NCBI GenBank assembly: GCA_009694165.1
Contig: SHVP01000034.1
Coordinates: 1-23,609 of the forward strand
Reading direction: 5' to 3'
Length of the DNA: 23,609 nt
DNA from: Alphaproteobacteria bacterium
GTDB lineage: Bacteria > Pseudomonadota > Alphaproteobacteria > SHVP01
This document shows positions 8,689 to 14,972 of the stretch, piece by piece. Within the stretch, counting starts at the first letter, position 1. Every line of letters begins with the position of its first letter. Below the pieces are notes generated by a model. That model saw only the letters and a program-made list of their open reading frames with translations, searched no databases and was not told where the DNA came from. The position numbers and the translations under genes are program-made.

Positions 8689-9450
8689 ATGACCGTGTCG
8701 AACTCCGATTCTGCGTCGACCAGCATAGACCAGGCCGAGGTCGACCGCTTCGCCGCCCTGGCCGATTCCTGGTGGGACGCGACCGGGCCGTTCCGCCCGC
8801 TTCACCGCCTGAACCCGGTCCGCCTCGGCTATATCCGGGCGAACGTCGGCGGTCACTTTGGCCGGGATGAACGCAGCTTCACCCCCTTCCAGGGCCTACG
8901 GCTGCTTGACCTTGGCTGCGGCGGCGGCCTGTTGAGTGAGCCGATGGCCAGGCTTGGGGCCCAGGTGGTGGGCGCCGACGTCGTGGAAAAGAATGTCCGC
9001 GTTGCCCGCTTGCATGCCACCGCCGCCGGCTTGGCAATCGATTACGTCCACGCCTCGGCCGAGGACCTCGCGTCGTGGGGCGAGCGGTTCGATGTCATCC
9101 TCAATATGGAGGTGATCGAGCACGTGGCCGACGTGCCGGCCTTTCTCGGCGCCTGCGCCACCATGCTAAATCCGGGCGGCGTCATGGTCCTGGCGACCCT
9201 CAACCGCACCATGAAGGCTTACGGCCTGGCGATCCTCGGCGCCGAATATGTGCTGCGCTGGCTTCCGACGGGCACCCACGACTGGAACAAGTTTCTCCGC
9301 CCCAGCGAACTCGCAGCGGCCCTGCGCCATGTCGGCCTCACGCTCGCCGACTTGCGCGGCGTCTCCTATGGAGTGGTCGACGGCAGCTGGCGCCTGAGCG
9401 CGGACCTCAGCGTCAACTATATCGGGCTGGCGCGACGGATCGGGTCCTAG
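8689..9450 (+). CDS. ubiG: Ubiquinone biosynthesis O-methyltransferase
   Basis: UbiG carries out both O-methylation steps of ubiquinone synthesis with S-adenosylmethionine. The 253-residue protein has the typical N-terminal lead VDRFAALADSWWDATGPFRPLHRLNPVR (in residues 18-45), the SAM-binding motif I LLDLGCGGG (72-80), the acidic loop near GADVVEKN, and the UbiG-typical NMEVIEHVADV. The C-terminal part GTHDWNKFLRPSEL is also characteristic. Length is normal for the family. The ATG at 8689 has only a weak purine-rich sequence upstream (AGAACAG). It diverges from lysC and converges on the DUF1178 gene; the two stop codons overlap in CTAG at 9447-9450. Confidence 0.96.
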   Translation: MTVSNSDSASTSIDQAEVDRFAALADSWWDATGPFRPLHRLNPVRLGYIRANVGGHFGRDERSFTPFQGLRLLDLGCGGGLLSEPMARLGAQVVGADVVEKNVRVARLHATAAGLAIDYVHASAEDLASWGERFDVILNMEVIEHVADVPAFLGACATMLNPGGVMVLATLNRTMKAYGLAILGAEYVLRWLPTGTHDWNKFLRPSELAAALRHVGLTLADLRGVSYGVVDGSWRLSADLSVNYIGLARRIGS

Positions 9451-9896
9451 GAATCGGTTCGCGCCGGCCAGGGCAACACGCCAAACTCGATCCCTTCCTC
9501 GCGGAGTTCTTTGGCCTCTGCGGGGGTCGTGCGGCCGTAGATGTTCTTCTGATCCGTCTCGCCGTAGTGAATCTTGCGGGCTTCCTCGGCGAATTGCTCC
9601 CCGACATAGGTGCAGTTCTTCTCGACCTGCGCGCGCAGCTCGTTCATGGCGCGCGCGACCTCGACCGCCTTTTCGTATTCGCCCTTAGTCGCCATGGCCG
9701 GACTGCCGGGCGCACGCCGCGGCACTTCTTTTCGGGTAACGACATTCGGCGCCATCGGCGCCTTGGTCACCTTGGTATTGCCGCAGGCGGGGCACACAAC
9801 GGTGCCGTTCTTGGCCTGCTTGTCATAGGCCGCGCCATTGGCGAACCAAGCCTCGAAGGCGTGGCCGTTTCGGCATTTGAGATCGAAGACGATCAT
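9447..9896 (-). CDS. DUF1178 family protein, probable zinc-ribbon
   Basis: A 149-residue protein of the DUF1178 family, common in alpha- and betaproteobacteria and without an assigned function. The start MIVFDLKCRNGHAFEAWF is the family hallmark. Two cysteine groups can be seen: C8 with H12, and C35/C38 in VVCPACG, fitting a small metal-binding ribbon. The middle carries a variable, Pro/Ala-rich stretch, and the end (about 85-140) is a helical region with VGEQFAEEARKIHYGE. It converges on ubiG and diverges from the methyltransferase gene at 10018. A TATATT-like sequence about 50 bases upstream (near 9946-9951) could be part of its promoter. I do not assign a function. Confidence 0.88.
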   Translation of the reverse strand: MIVFDLKCRNGHAFEAWFANGAAYDKQAKNGTVVCPACGNTKVTKAPMAPNVVTRKEVPRRAPGSPAMATKGEYEKAVEVARAMNELRAQVEKNCTYVGEQFAEEARKIHYGETDQKNIYGRTTPAEAKELREEGIEFGVLPWPARTDS

Positions 9897-10000
9897 TTTG
9901 GCTCAACCCAAAGGCCTGGAGCCCCCGAGGAAAAGGCTGCACCCCAATATATGATCATGCCGGGCGAGGCAAGGGACCCCCCACGGGCGGGTTCGGCTAA

Positions 10001-10008
10001 GGTTAACC
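10001..10008. promoter_or_regulatory. GGTTAACC palindrome just upstream of the methyltransferase start
   Basis: A perfect 8-base palindrome ending ten bases before the ATG at 10018, in the 121-base gap between the DUF1178 gene and the methyltransferase. A second 8-base palindrome, ATGATCAT, lies near 9951-9958. Neither is long enough to be convincing alone. No Shine-Dalgarno is seen before 10018. Confidence 0.2.
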
Positions 10009-10017
10009 GGCAATCCA

Positions 10018-10611
10018 ATGGCAATGGAACGGAACACGGCTGGCGCGCCGGGCGATACGGCCTTCGTCGAACGCGCGCCCTCGGACTGGGTGCGGCGGTT
10101 CGCCCCGTTGATCGCCCCCGGCGGAAGGGTCCTCGACATCGCCGCCGGGCGGGGTCGCCACAGCCAGTTGTTGGTCGACCTCGGCCATCCGGTGGTGGCG
10201 ATCGACCGCGACGTCGCCGCCCTCGCCGCCGCATTCGCCGCGCACCCGACGATCCGCGTCGTCCAGGCCGATCTGGAGGACGGCAGTCCATGGCCCTTGG
10301 ACTCGCAATCCTTCGCCGGGATCGTCGTCACCAATTACCTCTATCGCCCGCTGTTCCCGCGTCTGATTGCCAGCCTGGCGGCCAGCGGCGTCCTCATCTA
10401 CGAGACCTTTGCCCTCGGCAATGCACGCTTTGGCCCGCCGAGGAATCCTGCGTTCCTTCTCGCCGATGGCGAACTGCTGCAGCTTTGCGCGGGCTTGCAT
10501 GTGGTCGCCTACGAGAACGGCAATCTGGCCTCGCGGCCGGCAGTCATCCAGCGCATTTGCGCCGTCCGACCACCCGAGCACGCCGAAACCTTCGTTACGC
10601 CACTCCCTTGA
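10018..10611 (+). CDS. Class I SAM-dependent methyltransferase, substrate unknown
   Basis: A 197-residue Rossmann-fold methyltransferase. Motif I is VLDIAAGRGRHS (38-49), followed by the acidic end of the second strand in VVAIDRDVAAL and the VQADLEDGSPWPL region typical of motif III. The C-terminal part has FALGNARFGPPRNPAFLLADGELLQL, a pattern I associate with small TehB-like or uncharacterised proteobacterial methyltransferases. Translation may begin at 10018 or at the second ATG at 10024; neither has a clear ribosome binding site. The 3' end overlaps the convergent nitrilase gene by 17 bases. The substrate cannot be read from the sequence. Confidence 0.85.
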   Translation: MAMERNTAGAPGDTAFVERAPSDWVRRFAPLIAPGGRVLDIAAGRGRHSQLLVDLGHPVVAIDRDVAALAAAFAAHPTIRVVQADLEDGSPWPLDSQSFAGIVVTNYLYRPLFPRLIASLAASGVLIYETFALGNARFGPPRNPAFLLADGELLQLCAGLHVVAYENGNLASRPAVIQRICAVRPPEHAETFVTPLP

Positions 10612-11440
10612 GACGGGTCGCCGCGCCATAGGATCGGTCGTGCTGCAGCGACGGAATGCTGCGGCGTGCTTCATCGATCCGATCCAGCTCGATATCGACG
10701 GCAAACATGCCCGGCGCCGTCTCGGCATCGAGCAGCACCTCCCCCCATGGACCGACCACCAGCGAGTGGCCATAGGTTTGACGTTTGCCGGGATGATCGC
10801 CGGTTTGCGCCGGGGCGATCACGAAGGCGCCGCATTCGATCGCGCGCGCCCGCAACAGCACGTGCCAGTGCGCCGCGCCGGTGACGCGGGTAAAGGCCGA
10901 CGGTACCGTGAGCAACCGCGCGCCGGCATGCGCCAGACCGCGGTAGAGATAGGGAAAGCGCAGGTCGTAACAGATCGTCAGGCCAATCAGCCCCCACGGG
11001 GACGGTGCGATCGCCGCCGCCGCGCCGGGCTCGAAATTCGCCGACTCGCGGTAGCTCTCGCCGTTCGGCAACTCGACGTCGAACATGTGGATCTTGTCAT
11101 AGCGGGCGACGATCTCGCCGCGGTCATCGACCAGAAACGAGCGATTGGCGACCTTGCCGGAGGCGGTGGCAATCGCCAGCGAGCCGATCAGGACCCAGCG
11201 CCCGGTCGCTGCGGCGGCGTCGCGCAACGCCGTCAACCCAGGATGCTCGGACTCCGTCCGCGCATTCGCCCGCGTCTCGCGTCCATTGGCGGCGATCATG
11301 ACCGCGTTCTCGGGCAAGGTGATCAGCCCCGCCCCGTCGGCGGCCGCGGCACGGACGCCGGCAACGGCTACCGTAATATTCGCCGGCATGTCGTTGCCGG
11401 CATTCACCTGAACGCACGCGACCCGCAGGGTCGAGACCAT
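10595..11440 (-). CDS. Carbon-nitrogen hydrolase, Nit1-like (probable deaminated glutathione amidase)
   Basis: A 281-residue nitrilase-superfamily amidase. The Glu-Lys-Cys catalytic triad is visible as E44 (TLPENAV), K116 ([10 protein letters not shown]) and C157 ([10 protein letters not shown]). The run [20 protein letters not shown] is typical of the Nit1/NitFhit group, which hydrolyses deaminated glutathione, a side product of transaminases, as metabolite repair. Its neighbour grxC uses glutathione, which fits but does not prove this role. The start ATG (11438-11440) follows directly on the grxC TAG with no spacer (TAGATG), so the two genes are probably coupled. Omega-amidase activity (Nit2-like) is the main alternative. 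Confidence 0.9.
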   Translation of the reverse strand: MVSTLRVACVQVNAGNDMPANITVAVAGVRAAAADGAGLITLPENAVMIAANGRETRANARTESEHPGLTALRDAAAATGRWVLIGSLAIATASGKVANRSFLVDDRGEIVARYDKIHMFDVELPNGESYRESANFEPGAAAAIAPSPWGLIGLTICYDLRFPYLYRGLAHAGARLLTVPSAFTRVTGAAHWHVLLRARAIECGAFVIAPAQTGDHPGKRQTYGHSLVVGPWGEVLLDAETAPGMFAVDIELDRIDEARRSIPSLQHDRSYGAATRLKGVA

Positions 11441-11704
11441 CTAGGCGGCCTTGGTCAGGAGCCGGTCGAGTTCGCCCCGGCCATCAAGTGCGTAGAGTTC
11501 GCCGCAGCCGCCGATGCCCTGCCCGTCAATGAAGATCTGTGGCACGGTATTGCGGCCCTCGGCCCGTTCCATCATCTCTTCCCGCAGGCGATCGGAAAAG
11601 GTGACGTCGATCTCTTCGTATTTCGCGCCTTTACGGTCGAGCAGCTTCTTGGCGCGGGCACAAAAGCCGCACATCAGCCGGGTGTAAATTTCAACGCGAG
11701 CCAT
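11441..11704 (-). CDS. grxC: Glutaredoxin 3
   Basis: An 87-residue thioredoxin-fold protein that reduces disulfides with glutathione. The active site is C12-G-F-C15, a variant of the usual CPYC; position 13 Gly replaces the common Pro. The cis-proline motif TVPQIFIDGQGIGGCGELYALD is present and marks the GrxC type. The start MARVEIYTR at 11704 is the family start; an upstream in-frame extension to 11932 would run into comF and is rejected. A TAGGAT-containing sequence about 35-45 bases upstream may hold the promoter. The gene is followed without a gap by the nitrilase gene. Confidence 0.94.
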   Translation of the reverse strand: MARVEIYTRLMCGFCARAKKLLDRKGAKYEEIDVTFSDRLREEMMERAEGRNTVPQIFIDGQGIGGCGELYALDGRGELDRLLTKAA

Positions 11705-11737
11705 AGCCACTCCCTTGGTCCCTTCGAATATGGGAGT

Positions 11738-11749
11738 CATCCTAGCAAA
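11738..11749 (-). promoter_or_regulatory. Candidate promoter element TTTGCTAGGATG upstream of grxC
   Basis: On the minus strand TTTGCTAGGATG lies 34-45 bases before the grxC start. The same 12 bases occur at a similar distance (29-40 bases) before the dehydrogenase gene at 13568. TAGGAT with a preceding TGC resembles an extended -10 element. No good -35 was found at either place. Confidence 0.4.
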
Positions 11750-11766
11750 AACCCGGGCCCGCCCGG
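11745..11766 (-). terminator. Rho-independent terminator after comF
   Basis: Directly after the comF TAA, the minus strand reads CCGGG-CGGG-CCCGG followed by G and five T residues: a five-base-pair GC stem, four-base loop and a U tract. It overlaps the candidate grxC promoter element, so the comF transcript would end where the grxC transcript begins. The stem is short, hence moderate confidence. Confidence 0.5.
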
Positions 11767-12243
11767 TTACGCGAGAACCCGTGCTCGGACGACCTGGGCC
11801 AGCGTCAAGACGTCGACCGAAGCGGCCCCGGCCCGCAACAGGGTCCGCGCACAGGCCGACGCCGTCGCCCCGGTGGTCAGCACGTCGTCGATCAGCAGGA
11901 CATATCTGGCGGCAACCGCAGCCGGTTGGCACCCGCGAAAGGCGGCGCGCACATTAAGCCGCCGGGCGCGGCGGCCCAAATGCCCCTGCGATGGCGTTGG
12001 GCGGATCCGAACGAGGGCGGCCACCTCCACCGGTTTGCCGCTGAGCCCGCCCAATCCACGGGCAAGAATTGCGGCCTGGTTGTAGCGGCGGGCAAGGAGC
12101 CGCCAACGGTGGGGCGGCACCGGCACCAGCACGTCGGCCGAAGCCAGCAAGCCATTCCCCGCCCTTGCCATGAGCGAAACCAAGGCAACCGAGTAGTCGA
12201 GCCTGTCGCCGTGCTTGAATCTGAGCGCGAGGTCTTTCGCCAT
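11767..12243 (-). CDS. comF: ComF C-terminal half: phosphoribosyltransferase domain, separated by an in-frame TAG
   Basis: A 158-residue reading frame that corresponds to the phosphoribosyltransferase-like part of ComF/GntX. ComF proteins have a role in DNA uptake in competent bacteria, but are present in many others with unclear function. Visible are the opening MAKDLALRFKHGDRLDY, the VLVPVPPHRWRLLARRYNQA segment and the PRPP-binding loop VLLIDDVLTTGATASACA (115-132). It begins with an ATG that follows immediately, and in the same frame, on a TAG ending the zinc-finger half (12244-12522). A normal ComF would read straight through, so either a point mutation has broken the gene, the two halves are made separately by stop-restart, or there is a sequence error. 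No Shine-Dalgarno precedes this ATG. Confidence 0.88.
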   Translation of the reverse strand: MAKDLALRFKHGDRLDYSVALVSLMARAGNGLLASADVLVPVPPHRWRLLARRYNQAAILARGLGGLSGKPVEVAALVRIRPTPSQGHLGRRARRLNVRAAFRGCQPAAVAARYVLLIDDVLTTGATASACARTLLRAGAASVDVLTLAQVVRARVLA

Positions 12244-12522
12244 CTAGTTGTATTGCATGGCGGCGCGCGCCCATCGGAAGGGGGGATGGACGGCGTTACA
12301 CGCGCCGCACAGCAGCGCCTCACCGCCGGCAAAGGGAAACGGCTTGCCGCAGCACAGGCACTGGGGCGGGGTGATAAACTCGATCGCGCCGAAGCATTCG
12401 CCGCACAGCTGGCCGGGTCGCTCGGTGGCAGCGCCGCAGCGCGGGCATTGCGGCGGCAACACGGCATCGAGAACCCAGCGGGTTCGCCTCGCGAGCGCGC
12501 CGCCGACGGCAGCGAAATTCAT
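12244..12522 (-). CDS. comF: ComF N-terminal half: double zinc-finger domain ending at an in-frame TAG
   Basis: A 92-residue frame matching the N-terminal part of ComF. Four cysteine pairs are seen: C26/C29 (CPRC), C40/C43 (CGEC), C55/C57/C58 (CLCC) and C72/C75 (CGAC), fitting zinc binding. The line ends FRWARAAMQYN then TAG, where other ComF proteins continue with a few residues into the FKHGD motif; that motif is found 10 residues after the TAG in the same frame. The start at 12522 overlaps the stop of the upstream dehydrogenase (ATGA), which supports this start and co-transcription. Together the halves would be 250 residues plus one, a normal ComF length. Confidence 0.85.
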   Translation of the reverse strand: MNFAAVGGALARRTRWVLDAVLPPQCPRCGAATERPGQLCGECFGAIEFITPPQCLCCGKPFPFAGGEALLCGACNAVHPPFRWARAAMQYN

Positions 12523-13568
12523 GCGGCGACTTGCAGCACCATGTTGCCGAAAAAATTTCGGCTTTCGAGCAGACGATGGGCCGCCGCGGCATCGGCCAAC
12601 GGAAATATCTTGCCGATCACCGGCCGGAGTTTGCCCTCGGCCAGCAGATTGAGCACCACCTTGTTGGTCTCTTTCGGCGCGAAATGGGTCCCGGTCAACC
12701 AGATCTGTTTGCGCAGGAGACGAAAGATATCGATCTCGACCTTGGCGCGACCGATCGACCCGGCCGTCGCCAGGCGTCCATTGTGGGCGAGCGCATCGAG
12801 GCTGTCCTGCAGCACCTCTCCCCCAACCGACTCGATGACAACATCGACCCCGCGCCCGCCGGTCAGGCGTTTCGCCTCCGCGGCAAGATTCTGCCGGCTG
12901 TAGTTGATCGTCTCGTCGGCGCCGAGTTGGCGTGCCCGCTCCAGTTTCTCGTCCGATCCGGCCGACGCGATGACTCGAGCCCCGGCGAGACGAGCGATTT
13001 GAACGGCCGCGCTTCCGACCGCGCCGCCAGCAGCATTGACGAGCACGGTCTCGCCTTGGCGCAGCTTGCAGCGGGAGATCGTCAACTCCCAGGCCGTGGC
13101 CATCGCGACCTGGCTGCCCGCGGCGTCGAGCGAAGACAACCGATCGGGAATGCGAATGACGTTGTGATGCGACACTTTGACCAACTCGCCATAGGTGCCC
13201 CACATGGTCAGGCCCAACTTGTCGAAATCGGCGCAGATGTTGTCGTAACCCTGGGCGCAGTAACACACCGGATGCCGGCACACGCCGCTCGAGATGGTCA
13301 GCATCGGCATCACCCGATCGCCGACGTCGAAGGCCACCACGTTGCTGCCCTTGTCGACGATGCGGCCGGCGCCTTCGACACCGAGCACATGGGGGAAGGT
13401 GACCTTGGCATAGGGAACATCGCCCCGTCGCGCCGAGGTGTCGAAACGGTTGACCCCGGCGGCTTCGAGGCGGATGAGGACGTCGTTTGGCCCCGGCAAC
13501 GGATCGGCGATGTCTTCGAGCTTCATCACTTCCGGGCCACCGTGGCTGCGGATCACGATCGCTTTCAT
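12519..13568 (-). CDS. Zinc-binding-type alcohol dehydrogenase / quinone oxidoreductase-like protein (MDR superfamily)
   Basis: A 349-residue medium-chain dehydrogenase/reductase. The N-terminal GroES-like part starts MKAIVIRSHGGPEVMKLEDI, and the NAD(P)-binding motif is VNAAGGAVGSAAVQIARLAGA (177-197). Four cysteines at 97, 102, 104 and 112 resemble a structural zinc lobe, but the usual first catalytic zinc ligand is replaced (GVNRFD, N40), as in quinone oxidoreductases that work without catalytic zinc; H60 and E65 remain. This mixed state makes the substrate unclear. The gene overlaps comF by four bases (ATGA). A TAGGAT element at 13597-13608 may be its promoter. Confidence 0.88.
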   Translation of the reverse strand: MKAIVIRSHGGPEVMKLEDIADPLPGPNDVLIRLEAAGVNRFDTSARRGDVPYAKVTFPHVLGVEGAGRIVDKGSNVVAFDVGDRVMPMLTISSGVCRHPVCYCAQGYDNICADFDKLGLTMWGTYGELVKVSHHNVIRIPDRLSSLDAAGSQVAMATAWELTISRCKLRQGETVLVNAAGGAVGSAAVQIARLAGARVIASAGSDEKLERARQLGADETINYSRQNLAAEAKRLTGGRGVDVVIESVGGEVLQDSLDALAHNGRLATAGSIGRAKVEIDIFRLLRKQIWLTGTHFAPKETNKVVLNLLAEGKLRPVIGKIFPLADAAAAHRLLESRNFFGNMVLQVAA

Positions 13569-13596
13569 CGTCTCATCACCGTGTTATTGCGGCGGG

Positions 13597-13608
13597 CATC
13601 CTAGCAAA
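13597..13608 (-). promoter_or_regulatory. Second copy of TTTGCTAGGATG, upstream of the dehydrogenase gene
   Basis: Identical over 12 bases to the element before grxC and placed 29-40 bases before the ATG at 13568. It lies in the 89-base gap between two divergent genes. The repeat supports a shared promoter or regulator site, though 12 bases twice in 23.6 kb could still be chance. Confidence 0.4.
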
Positions 13609-13657
13609 GGAACGGCCGGATTTGGCCCGCTTCAGGCGGCCATGCGATAACGCCCCT

Positions 13658-14578
13658 ATGGCGCCAAACGATCGACTGGTCTTCGACCGGCCTGCCCTGC
13701 GGGCGCACCGCCGCCGCGCCCGCGCCGGGCAGTCGGAGGATTTTCTCTTCCGTGAAGTGGCAGCGCGGTTGGCCGAGCGCCTGCTCGACATTCAACGGAC
13801 GTTTCCGGTGACGGCGGAGCTGGGTGCGCGGGGTCCGCTGGTGCACGATGCCCTCCGCGAGTCGGGCGCGTTGGCTGCGCGTCAAATCACCACGTATGTC
13901 GCCACCGCGGCCGATCCGCCGCCGGCGAACCACGCGCCGCTGGTCGTGCAAGCGGATGACGAGGTGCTTCCCTGGGCACCCGGTCGCCTCGATCTCATCC
14001 TCTCCAACCTGGCCCTCCACTGGGTCAACGATCTCCCCGGCACGCTGGTCCAGGTGCGCCGCGCCCTGCGGCCCGACGGTTTGTTCCTCGCGGCCCTGCT
14101 CGGCGGCGACACCATGCATGAACTCCGCCAATCCCTCCTGGCCGCCGAACTGGAAGTTGAGGGTGGGGTCAGTCCGCGCGTCTCGCCGTTCGTCGACGTG
14201 CGGGACGCCGGCTCGCTGCTGCAACGGGCCGGGTTCGCCTTGCCCGTGTCCGATATCGATACCTTGACCGTCACCTACGGGGATCCGCTTGCCCTTTTCG
14301 TCGATCTGCGGCGCATGGGCGAGACCAACGCCGTCTTCGAGCGCAAGCGAAACTTTCTCCGCCGCACCACGCTGCAACGGACCATCGAGACCTACCGGTC
14401 GCGGTTCGCCGGGGCGGACGGGCGTATCCGGGCGACGTTCCAGGTCATCTACCTGACCGGGTGGGCACCGGACGAGTCCCAGCAAAAGCCGTTGCGCCCG
14501 GGCAGCGCCAGGGTTCGGCTTGCCGACGCGCTCGGAACCACGGAGCGTTCGGCCGGCGAAAAAGCCGGGCCGCGCTGA
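13658..14578 (+). CDS. NDUFAF5/BioC-like methyltransferase-fold protein
   Basis: A 306-residue protein of the group that includes human NDUFAF5, a complex I assembly factor that hydroxylates an arginine of NDUFS7. Typical parts are the opening LVFDRPALRAHRRRA with FLFREVAARLAERL, LDLILSNLALHWVNDLPG (in the motif IV position), the GGDTMHELRQSL segment, the VDVRDAGSLLQRAGF region and a C-terminal QQKPLRPGSARVRLADALGTTE tail. SAM motif I is degenerate (AELGARGP instead of DLGxGxG). The start at 13658 is chosen since upstream frame sequence is unlike the family and overlaps the divergent gene. No Shine-Dalgarno is seen. BioC-type malonyl-ACP methyltransferase is less likely because no biotin genes are near. 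Confidence 0.85.
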   Translation: MAPNDRLVFDRPALRAHRRRARAGQSEDFLFREVAARLAERLLDIQRTFPVTAELGARGPLVHDALRESGALAARQITTYVATAADPPPANHAPLVVQADDEVLPWAPGRLDLILSNLALHWVNDLPGTLVQVRRALRPDGLFLAALLGGDTMHELRQSLLAAELEVEGGVSPRVSPFVDVRDAGSLLQRAGFALPVSDIDTLTVTYGDPLALFVDLRRMGETNAVFERKRNFLRRTTLQRTIETYRSRFAGADGRIRATFQVIYLTGWAPDESQQKPLRPGSARVRLADALGTTERSAGEKAGPR

Positions 14579-14621
14579 CCTGAATCAACGCGACGGCCGC
14601 GCGGTCGGAGATCATGCACCT

Positions 14622-14972
14622 ATGTTCGAACGGCTGGCCCGAGGCATCGTCATTACGCTCTTCGCCGGGGCGGGTTTACCATGGGTCGTCATCGACGCGA
14701 GCGCCGCCGACGCGGCCCGCGGTCGGCAGCTGGCCCAACAAGTGTGTACGGGCTGCCACCAGATTGATCCCGGATCCGCGCGAGCAGCCGACACCGCGCC
14801 GGCGATCACCACCATCGCCGCCAGTCCCGACCGCGATCGCGCCTATCTCCGGGCATGGCTCTCGACACCGCATCGCACCATGCCCGCGCTTGACCTGACG
14901 CGCGACCAGATCGACTACCTCGCTGCCTATATCGGCAGTCTGGGCACGCCAGCGAACGGCCCGGCGCTCTAG
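14622..14972 (+). CDS. Exported monohaem cytochrome c
   Basis: A 116-residue small class I cytochrome c. The N-terminus has a positively charged start and hydrophobic stretch (residues 1-23) ending in an AxA-like site near ASAADA, so the mature protein would be periplasmic. The haem-binding motif is C42-T-G-C45-H46; M88 in RTMPAL is a good candidate for the sixth ligand. The C-terminal LTRDQIDYLAAYIGSL helix is typical. Start at 14622 chosen because it gives a proper signal peptide; longer in-frame starts overlap the upstream gene. It lies 43 bases after the NDUFAF5-like gene and converges with the GNAT-Nudix gene, sharing CTAG at 14969-14972 as overlapping stops. Its partner oxidase or dehydrogenase is not in the window. 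Confidence 0.92.
   Translation: MFERLARGIVITLFAGAGLPWVVIDASAADAARGRQLAQQVCTGCHQIDPGSARAADTAPAITTIAASPDRDRAYLRAWLSTPHRTMPALDLTRDQIDYLAAYIGSLGTPANGPAL

Noticed and set aside
9075..10631. A 518-codon open frame on the plus strand across ubiG, DUF1178 and the methyltransferase
   Set aside because: It is out of frame with ubiG and the methyltransferase, both of which have clear motifs; the translation is Arg-rich noise.
10367..12085. A 572-codon open frame on the plus strand, opposite the nitrilase, grxC and comF
   Set aside because: It crosses several well-supported genes on the other strand, is rich in Arg, Ala and Gly and shows no family motif.
12241..12246. TAG read as an amino acid genome-wide (alternative code)
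   Set aside because: Many well-supported genes in the window end in TAG, including secA, ubiG, ispG and grxC.
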